DNA of 10,950 nucleotides from Candidatus Pacearchaeota archaeon. GTDB lineage: Archaea; Nanobdellota; Nanobdellia; Pacearchaeales; GW2011-AR1. The notes under the pieces were generated by a model that was not told where the DNA came from, did not search any database, and was given only the letters and a program-made list of their open reading frames with translations. Below, piece by piece: positions 6,689-10,950 of the stretch. Each line of letters starts with the position of its first letter. The first letter of the stretch is position 1. The stretch covers positions 1 through 10,950 of the forward strand of contig RFLC01000201.1 in NCBI GenBank assembly GCA_003694055.1, in the 5' to 3' direction. The position numbers were made by a program, and so were the translations under genes.

Positions 6689-7744
6689 TTAAAAGTAAAC
6701 CTTCCATTTATTAGGGTCGCGCGCAATGCTTTCAACATAACCGCTCTGCGTGATTTCAATAAAATCCACTTTTCTGCGAAGCTCGTCGATATTTTCTGCT
6801 CCAACATAAGTCATTCCTGATGCAAGCCCTCCCAGGTATTTCTTCACAACATTCTCTACAGGACCTTTGCAAGGCACAAGGAATTCCTCTCCTTCGACAC
6901 TTATGATGCGCGAGTCCTTGTCGTTATCTATCTCTAATTTTTTCTTTGTTGCGTTCAAACTTGCCATTCCTTTGAACTCCTTGAAGCGCTTTCCTTCAAT
7001 TTCAATAACTTTGCCGGGCGTCTCGTCAGTGCCTGCGAAAACACTCCCGCACATGACCGTGTTAGCTCCAGCGCCAATTGCCTTTACAACATCTCCCGGG
7101 CATTTTATCCCGCCGTCCGCGCAAACAGGTATGCGCTCGCGCGTGGCTTCGTAAACATCCATGATTGCAGTCACTTGCGGCACTCCCACACCAGTCATCA
7201 CTCTTGTCGTGCAAACCGCTCCCGGACCAACGCCAACCTTGACAGCATCAGCGCCTTTAGTGAAGAGATACTCTGCAGCATCCTTTGTTGCAATGTTTCC
7301 AGCCATCACATCAACTTCTGGGAAATTGCTCTTAACCCATTCGATAACTTTTCCCAGTCGCTTTGAGTGCCCGTGAGCAATGTCAATGACAATGATGTTC
7401 GCACCTGCCTCAACAAGTGCTCTAACACGTTCTTCATAATCCTTCAAACCCACAGCTGCCGCGCAAAGCAACCCCTCGGCTTTCACTTTCTTCACTTCGT
7501 TAGCTTGCTCGTTAATGCGCAAAAATCTGTGAATCACTCCCAACCCTCCAAGCTTTCCCAGCGCAATAGCCATCTCGCTCTCGCAAACCGTGTCCATGTT
7601 TGCAGCAAGAAATGGGATGTCAATCCAGAACCTGCGCGTTACCTTTGTCCTAAAATTAACCAGCTTTCTCGACGGAATTTTATTGTATCTTGGGATAATC
7701 AACACATCATCAAAAGAAAGACCTCGCTCAATTACTCTCGCCAT
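6689..7744 (-). CDS. guaB: IMP dehydrogenase/GMP reductase family enzyme lacking CBS domains
   Basis: The family acts at the IMP-XMP/GMP branch of purine metabolism through a cysteine-linked NAD(P)-dependent reaction. Clear signatures are [10 protein letters not shown] (9-18), AANMDTV (47-53), the catalytic loop [11 protein letters not shown] with C178, the phosphate-site aspartate D210 in CADGGI, the flap-start GMASL (259-263), KGPVENVV and SGMTYVGA. At 351 residues it is far below the usual roughly 480-500 of IMPDH: the tandem CBS regulatory module is absent, as in GMP reductases. GVGVPQ after the cysteine loop and the C-terminal ITQSGYVES favour IMPDH; the short flap resembles GMP reductase. 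The IMPDH Arg-Tyr dyad is only half visible (R279 followed by Ile). IMPDH is favoured but not certain. A TATA-like box about 30 nt upstream supports the ATG at 7744. Confidence 0.85.
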   Translation of the reverse strand: MARVIERGLSFDDVLIIPRYNKIPSRKLVNFRTKVTRRFWIDIPFLAANMDTVCESEMAIALGKLGGLGVIHRFLRINEQANEVKKVKAEGLLCAAAVGLKDYEERVRALVEAGANIIVIDIAHGHSKRLGKVIEWVKSNFPEVDVMAGNIATKDAAEYLFTKGADAVKVGVGPGAVCTTRVMTGVGVPQVTAIMDVYEATRERIPVCADGGIKCPGDVVKAIGAGANTVMCGSVFAGTDETPGKVIEIEGKRFKEFKGMASLNATKKKLEIDNDKDSRIISVEGEEFLVPCKGPVENVVKKYLGGLASGMTYVGAENIDELRRKVDFIEITQSGYVESIARDPNKWKVYF

Positions 7745-7770
7745 CCCGTTGCAATCAACGTGCCTTGGTG

Positions 7771-7778
7771 TTTATATA
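7771..7778 (-). promoter_or_regulatory. TATA-like box of the guaB-like gene
   Basis: The minus strand reads TATATAAA, centred about 30 nt before the ATG at 7744, which predicts a leaderless or very short-leader message. Confidence 0.65.
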
Positions 7779-7874
7779 CTTTTCTGTGAGTAGCTTTTTT
7801 GTGAGGTGTTCGCTGAGAGTAAAGTCTAATTGATTGGTAATGTGCTGTAACAACACAGATGAAGTTCAACAAAG

Positions 7875-7882
7875 TTTATTAA
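7875..7882 (+). promoter_or_regulatory. TATA-like box of the dCMP deaminase gene
   Basis: TTTATTAA is centred about 26 nt before the ATG at 7904 but ends only 3 nt before the ATG at 7886. It therefore supports the downstream start. Confidence 0.6.
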
Positions 7883-7903
7883 GCGATGGGGCAAGCAAGT
7901 GGG

Positions 7904-8386
7904 ATGGGAAAAAAGAGGCCGAGTTGGGACGAGTATTTTATTGGATTGTGCGAGGCAGTTAGAGAAAGGGCAACTTGCGATAGAGGCCGAAACGGGGTTG
8001 TTATCGTTAGGGACAAGCAGGTTCTAGTCACGGGTTACGTCGGGTCGCCTCCTGGAGCGCCGCACTGCGACGAAGTTGGGCATCAGCTCAAAGCAGTGAC
8101 TCATGAAGACGGGCGCACAACCTGGCATTGCAGACGCACAACCCATGCAGAAATGAACGCAATATTCCAAGCAGCAAAGCGCGGCATTGCGCTAAAAGGC
8201 TCAACACTCTACACCCTCATGGAACCTTGCTACGACTGCGCAAAGGGCATTGTCACAGTTGGAATAGAAAGAGTGGTTTGCAAAGCCCGTTACCATGACT
8301 CAAAAGACTCCGAGGAACTACTCCGCCGTTCAGGAATTCGCGTAGATTACCTCTCCAACGAGGTTGTGAGGTATGAAAAACAATAG
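7904..8386 (+). CDS. dCMP deaminase (zinc-dependent cytidylate deaminase family)
   Basis: This enzyme deaminates dCMP to dUMP, the precursor for thymidylate synthesis. The zinc and catalytic motifs are HAEMNAI (H81, E83) and EPCYDC (P108, C109, C112). The N-terminus KRPSWDEYF and the Cys/His-rich stretch before HAE (C55, H60, H75, C76) are typical of phage T4-type and ComEB-like dCMP deaminases, where extra Cys/His residues bind a second zinc. The length, 160 residues, is normal. An in-frame ATG at 7886 would add six residues, but it nearly touches the TATA-like box, and the family usually begins just before the KRPSW motif, so 7904 is chosen. The gene is divergent from the guaB-like gene. 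The stop is TAG. Confidence 0.93.
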   Translation: MGKKRPSWDEYFIGLCEAVRERATCDRGRNGVVIVRDKQVLVTGYVGSPPGAPHCDEVGHQLKAVTHEDGRTTWHCRRTTHAEMNAIFQAAKRGIALKGSTLYTLMEPCYDCAKGIVTVGIERVVCKARYHDSKDSEELLRRSGIRVDYLSNEVVRYEKQ

Positions 8387-8589
8387 CGCAAAGTGGAGTT
8401 GCCAGAAGCACTTGTGATGTTAGGATGCTTGCGCGCGCAAAACGCGTTTGCGCTCATCTGTCTCTTGCGAGCACTCCCTTCACACTCTGTTCACTTCGCG
8501 AGAGAAGTTTGCGCCGCGCGCGCAGCTCAACGAACTTTGACAAGCGAAAATATATTGCGTGAGAATAGCATTTTTGCAACTTGCCTTAG
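8387..8589. other. GC-rich non-coding spacer after dCMP deaminase
   Basis: The stretch holds several GCGCGC runs (about 8430-8450 and 8512-8525) but no exact copy of the dispersed-repeat core. Short open frames exist in it, but their translations look like random frames and lack a promoter at the right distance. I see no RNA gene or mobile element. Confidence 0.5.
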
Positions 8590-8730
8590 CTATTTCTTCG
8601 GAATAAAGTAAATAAACCATATGAACTAGAGCAACCAAAGCGCTTGGGACCTGTCTCCTTTAAGAATTCCGTAAATTCCTTGCACTCCAAGAAATCCTAA
8701 AAAACCGAGCAACCAATCTTTCCTCATCAT
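8590..8730 (-). pseudogene. Small two-helix membrane protein interrupted by in-frame TAG
   Basis: From the ATG at 8728-8730 the frame reads MMRKDWLLGFLGFLG, then a Gly-rich turn, then QALWLL, a TAG at 8626-8628 (codon 35), and continues in the same frame with FIWFIYFIPKK before a second TAG at 8590-8592. I recall small bacterial and archaeal membrane proteins with DWLLGFLGFLG near the start and a Trp/Phe-rich second helix ending FIPxK; in these the helix runs through unbroken, often with Trp at the equivalent place. One change, TGG to TAG, would explain the break. Without readthrough the product is 34 residues and loses most of helix 2. TAG ends other genes here (3658-3660, 3887-3889, 8384-8386), so it is an ordinary stop. 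A TATA-like box about 26 nt upstream supports this start over a longer frame from 8892. Confidence 0.6.
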
Positions 8731-8752
8731 CTCTTTTCTATCAATGCGGTCC

Positions 8753-8758
8753 TTATAA
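8753..8758 (-). promoter_or_regulatory. TATA-like box of the small membrane protein gene
   Basis: TTATAA is centred about 26 nt before the ATG at 8730, the same leaderless geometry as the other promoters. It suggests the interrupted gene may still be transcribed. Confidence 0.45.
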
Positions 8759-8863
8759 TTTTTGCGAGGCAATTGGAATTGACTTAGCGGCGGGAACGAG
8801 CGTTGGCTAAGCACAGCCGAGGGCAACGCGGTAAGAACAAAAATCATGGAAGGATGTGAAAGC

Positions 8864-9229
8864 TCAGGGCAATTTCTCCATAAACTTTCCAAACCCCTCG
8901 ACGTGCGAAAGCCCTGCTTTCAAAAGGATTCCTCTCAACGCTGAGTCAACCCTAACTCCTTGTTCGTGAAGCACGCTTTTAACAAACATGTAGAGTTTCT
9001 TTCCTTGCCTGTCAAAATCTGTGAGCACGCAGAACCTCTTCTTTTTGTCACTAACACTTGCCACGATTTGCTCAACCCTTTCCCTCAACCCAATGCCTGT
9101 TTTGTGAATCGCATAAACGTTTGTAAAGCCAAACTGCCGCAACGCCAACACATCTTTTTTTCCTTCAACTAGCACCACATAACCCTTATACTTCTCAATC
9201 TCTCCTCGAAGTTTTGGATTAAATTTCAT
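8864..9229 (-). CDS. Small Toprim-domain protein
   Basis: This 121-residue protein carries the Toprim fold signature: VVLVEGKKDV with the catalytic-type glutamate, and later VLTDFDRQGKK giving the DxDxxG metal site. Toprim domains occur in primases, topoisomerases, RecR, OLD nucleases and RNase M5; here it is nearly the whole protein, like the small stand-alone Toprim proteins of archaea and bacteria. The substrate is therefore unknown, though nucleic acid phosphodiester chemistry is expected. The start chosen is the ATG at 9227-9229, overlapping the end of the nucleotidase-like gene by 11 nt. An ATG at 9260-9262 would add 11 residues that merely mirror that gene in another frame. No strong Shine-Dalgarno is seen; expression is probably coupled to the upstream gene. 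Confidence 0.85.
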   Translation of the reverse strand: MKFNPKLRGEIEKYKGYVVLVEGKKDVLALRQFGFTNVYAIHKTGIGLRERVEQIVASVSDKKKRFCVLTDFDRQGKKLYMFVKSVLHEQGVRVDSALRGILLKAGLSHVEGFGKFMEKLP

Positions 9230-9866
9230 CTGCTTCTTTAGCAAGCTCAGAGATGAATTCATACCACGAGTTGACGCGCTTCATGTTGTTCGCTTTCGCG
9301 CCCCAGCGAGCGGCAGCGCCGTACAGCCGATTCCATGGTTGGTCCATCAAGTAAGCGCGCGCAACTTTTGAGCACTCTCTAGCCACATCCAACCTGTCGT
9401 CAAACAACACGCTAATTCCAACTCTCTCGCACACCAGCTTTTTTGCCTCTGGAGAAGGCGCGTCGCTAGCTCTCCAAGAGAAGTAAACTCCTTTGAACAA
9501 ACGCGGAAAGTTTTGCTCAAGCCATTCCAAAGTTGTATCTCTCGCTTCACCAGGCCGCGAGGTAACGACAAACAACTCAGCGCCGCTGTTAGCCAGCTCT
9601 TGCACGCACTCCCGCGCACCCCGCACAACCGGCAAGTCTGCGAACTCCTTGCTGGCAATGAAATCCATCACTTTTTTCCAAGTTTCCTCTCTAGTCCCTA
9701 GCACTCCTGTTAAATCATATTTCCGAACATCCTCCAACTCAAACCTGTCGCCGTACTCGCGCTCCACGAACACCCTAAAAACAGGCATGAAATCTGCCAA
9801 AACTCCGTCGATGTCAATACCAAACTTAATTCTCTCAAAACTTCTCTCTCGCAAACTCTTGCGCAT
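9219..9866 (-). CDS. HAD-family 5'(3')-deoxyribonucleotidase-like phosphatase
   Basis: This 215-residue protein shows the four HAD motifs: DIDGV with nucleophile D18 and acid/base D20; VTSR (T102/S103); a lysine in PEAKKL (K142 or K143); and FDD with D156 and D157. The late segment LMDQPWN is characteristic, as I recall, of the NT5C group of pyrimidine 5'-nucleotidases, which dephosphorylate dNMPs. A helical cap lies between motifs I and II (about 25-90). Cytosolic; no signal peptide. A TATA-like box about 26 nt upstream supports the ATG at 9866 as a leaderless start. The Toprim gene overlaps its 3' end, so the two form an operon. The dCMP deaminase about 0.8 kb away acts on related substrates, but it is on the other strand. 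Substrate assignment is inference. Confidence 0.82.
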   Translation of the reverse strand: MRKSLRERSFERIKFGIDIDGVLADFMPVFRVFVEREYGDRFELEDVRKYDLTGVLGTREETWKKVMDFIASKEFADLPVVRGARECVQELANSGAELFVVTSRPGEARDTTLEWLEQNFPRLFKGVYFSWRASDAPSPEAKKLVCERVGISVLFDDRLDVARECSKVARAYLMDQPWNRLYGAAARWGAKANNMKRVNSWYEFISELAKEADEI

Positions 9867-9887
9867 AAAATCTCACTGGAAAAGCAA

Positions 9888-9897
9888 TAATAAATTT
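9888..9897 (-). promoter_or_regulatory. TATA-like box of the nucleotidase-Toprim operon
   Basis: The minus strand reads AAATTTATTA, centred about 26 nt before the ATG at 9866. The rest of the 219-nt divergent spacer to the PIN gene shows no other feature I can support. Confidence 0.55.
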
Positions 9898-10057
9898 TAT
9901 GATAGTGCAGTCTATGCTTACATGCAGTGCGAAACGCGCCAGGGAAGTCGTTCATTCATAAACAGGCTTTGCTGCTCGCCTTTGACTTGAAAATTGTGCT
10001 CTCTGACTCACGCGCAAGTCCTAAGTAGCAATCTTGATAACGCAAAGAAGGTAAAAC

Positions 10058-10064
10058 TTTTAAA
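10058..10064 (+). promoter_or_regulatory. TATA-like box of the PIN-domain gene
   Basis: TTTTAAA is centred about 25 nt before the ATG at 10086, which predicts a leaderless message. Confidence 0.55.
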
Positions 10065-10085
10065 CCTCGCTGAGAGAGTTTTTGC

Positions 10086-10805
10086 ATGAGGAGAGTAACA
10101 CGAGTGTGCAGTGATAACGTTACTCTAGTTGACACAAACTTCCTTACTCAGGCAGGGGTTGACATCGGCAGGTCACTCTATACCTTGAGAAGGCTCCGCG
10201 AAATCGGAAGCGAAACTTTCGAGAATGCGATTGATTACCTGAACTCAGTGCGGCAACTTATTTGGTCTAAAGAGTGCGCTCTTACAATTCCAGAAGTGGA
10301 AACAGAAACAAAGTGTTTGATTGGACTTGTAAATCAGCACGTGAAGTTTTACGGAGAGCGGATAAAGAGATGTTCAAAAGGGCGTTTTGAGGAGGAGTTT
10401 GACAGAGATGCAGAAACGCTCCGTTTGATGGCAACTTACGCAAAGTCGCTAACTGAAACATTGAATCATCTCGGGATGATAGACACAAACAAAGCCTTGC
10501 ATGATGTTGAGGCGTACGAGTCACTCGTTGAAATGGGCGTCAGATTTTCGAATGACTTGATGAGGCACTACATGAGAAGGAAAAGAAAATTCCGCTCTCC
10601 AATTTTGAACAGCGCAACCCTTTACACAGACCAGAAACTTGTTGCCACCTCCATAACTCTCGCGCGGCAGGGGCATGACGTGGAGATTATCACCGACGAT
10701 CGCGACATTCCAACTCTTCTTGAGCGCATGGCCAACCATCCGGCATGCGAGAATGGCTGGGAGGACAAAGTAACCTGCCTAACAGCTAGAGATGCGTTGG
10801 GATAA
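10086..10805 (+). CDS. PIN-domain-like protein (putative ribonuclease)
   Basis: This 239-residue protein has the acidic pattern of PIN nucleases: LVDTNFL at 14-20 (D16, N18), a Pro-Glu motif TIPEVETE (E70 with E72/E74), TDQKLVATSITLA (D182), and a terminal EIITDDRDI (D204, D205, D207). These would form the metal site for RNA cleavage. It is longer than the usual roughly 130-150 residue PIN domain because a predominantly helical, charged segment (about 75-175) separates the second and third acidic elements. No antitoxin-like gene lies upstream, so a VapC toxin role is unlikely from context; RNA processing or ribosome-associated function is more plausible but unproven. The start is supported by a TATA-like box at leaderless distance. 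A dispersed-repeat copy begins 28 nt after the stop. Confidence 0.75.
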   Translation: MRRVTRVCSDNVTLVDTNFLTQAGVDIGRSLYTLRRLREIGSETFENAIDYLNSVRQLIWSKECALTIPEVETETKCLIGLVNQHVKFYGERIKRCSKGRFEEEFDRDAETLRLMATYAKSLTETLNHLGMIDTNKALHDVEAYESLVEMGVRFSNDLMRHYMRRKRKFRSPILNSATLYTDQKLVATSITLARQGHDVEIITDDRDIPTLLERMANHPACENGWEDKVTCLTARDALG

Positions 10806-10833
10806 ATTGAGAGCGGTTAAACTTTTAGGCCGA

Positions 10834-10924
10834 GCGCGTTTGTTGCGTTCGCGCGCGTCGTGCGTGATGCTGTTAAGCGAGAGGTGCGGAAATTTGAGAA
10901 AGGCGGTCGCATTTCTCGCGCGCG
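10834..10924 (+). repeat. Dispersed intergenic repeat, copy C
   Basis: This roughly 91-nt element has the same block order as copy A: GCGCGTTTGTTGCG, a CG-rich stretch, GCTGTTA, GTGCGGAAATTTG, then GGCGGTCGCATTTCTCGC and GCGCG. It follows the PIN gene in the same orientation. GAGAAA and TTTCTC can pair around the 10-nt loop GGCGGTCGCA. The window ends 26 nt later, so whether the TTTTCGTCGC block found near copies A and B follows cannot be seen. Confidence 0.75.
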
Positions 10925-10950
10925 TCTTTCAAGAGCGAGATTTACGTATA

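Noticed and set aside
8393..8611. 72-codon plus-strand frame after dCMP deaminase
   Set aside because: It begins 7 nt after the deaminase stop without a Shine-Dalgarno site, its sequence resembles no family I know, and it runs through CG-rich spacer and the antisense of the small membrane gene.
8626..8628. Pyrrolysine codon as the explanation for the internal TAG
   Set aside because: No pyl gene is in the window, TAG terminates three other genes here, and the site fits a Trp-to-stop change. It remains testable but is not preferred.
8731..8892. N-terminal extension of the small membrane protein frame up to an ATG at 8892
   Set aside because: The added residues look random, overlap the Toprim gene end in another frame, and precede a TATA-like box that points to the start at 8730.
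10086..10805. VapC-type toxin of a toxin-antitoxin pair
   Set aside because: No small antitoxin frame lies upstream or downstream, and the protein is much longer than a VapC.
3728..10924. CRISPR array or insertion-sequence ends as the source of the dispersed repeats
   Set aside because: The copies are kilobases apart, there is no regular spacer pattern, no transposase gene, and no target-site duplications are visible.

Overview
The window looks archaeal, most likely from a small-genome DPANN-type lineage (inference; no marker gene here settles the phylum). The evidence is: a 295-residue type II methionine aminopeptidase with archaeal-style ligand spacing; an Era-like GTPase paired with a DUF2073 protein; TATA-like boxes about 25-33 nt upstream of most start codons, which implies leaderless transcription; two tRNA genes without encoded CCA; and a large, sequon-rich surface protein with PKD/Ig-like domains and a membrane anchor near its C-terminus. 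Coding DNA is moderate in GC, whereas several intergenic spacers are packed with CGCG runs.

Layout. (1) 1-3660, plus strand: the 3' part of a surface protein gene, open through the left edge, overlapping by 1 nt a methionine aminopeptidase gene. (2) 3661-3886: GC-rich spacer with the first copy of a dispersed repeat. (3) 3887-4928, minus strand: a two-gene operon, Era-like GTPase then DUF2073 protein. (4) 4929-5170: spacer with a hairpin. (5) 5171-5995, minus strand: an alpha-solenoid protein of six 33-residue repeats. (6) 6093-6418: tRNA-Lys(UUU) on plus and tRNA-Glu(UUC) on minus, each with its own promoter. (7) 6419-6688: non-coding, with two abutting palindromes and a second repeat copy. 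(8) 6689-7744, minus strand: a CBS-less IMP dehydrogenase/GMP reductase family enzyme. (9) 7904-8386, plus strand: dCMP deaminase. (10) 8387-8589: GC-rich spacer. (11) 8590-9866, minus strand: a 5'(3')-deoxyribonucleotidase-like HAD gene overlapping a small Toprim gene, followed by a separate small membrane-protein gene interrupted by an in-frame TAG. (12) 10086-10805, plus strand: a PIN-domain protein, followed by a third repeat copy at the right edge.

Functional themes: nucleotide metabolism (IMPDH/GMPR-like, dCMP deaminase, nucleotidase-like HAD), RNA or nucleic-acid handling (Toprim, PIN, GTPase) and protein maturation and surface biology (MetAP, surface protein). No CRISPR array, integrase, transposase or obvious defence island is visible. 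The features most worth a second look are a dispersed element that sits 3' of three genes, each time in the orientation of the gene; the TAG inside a recognisable small membrane protein; and the back-to-back palindromes beside the tRNA-Glu promoter.
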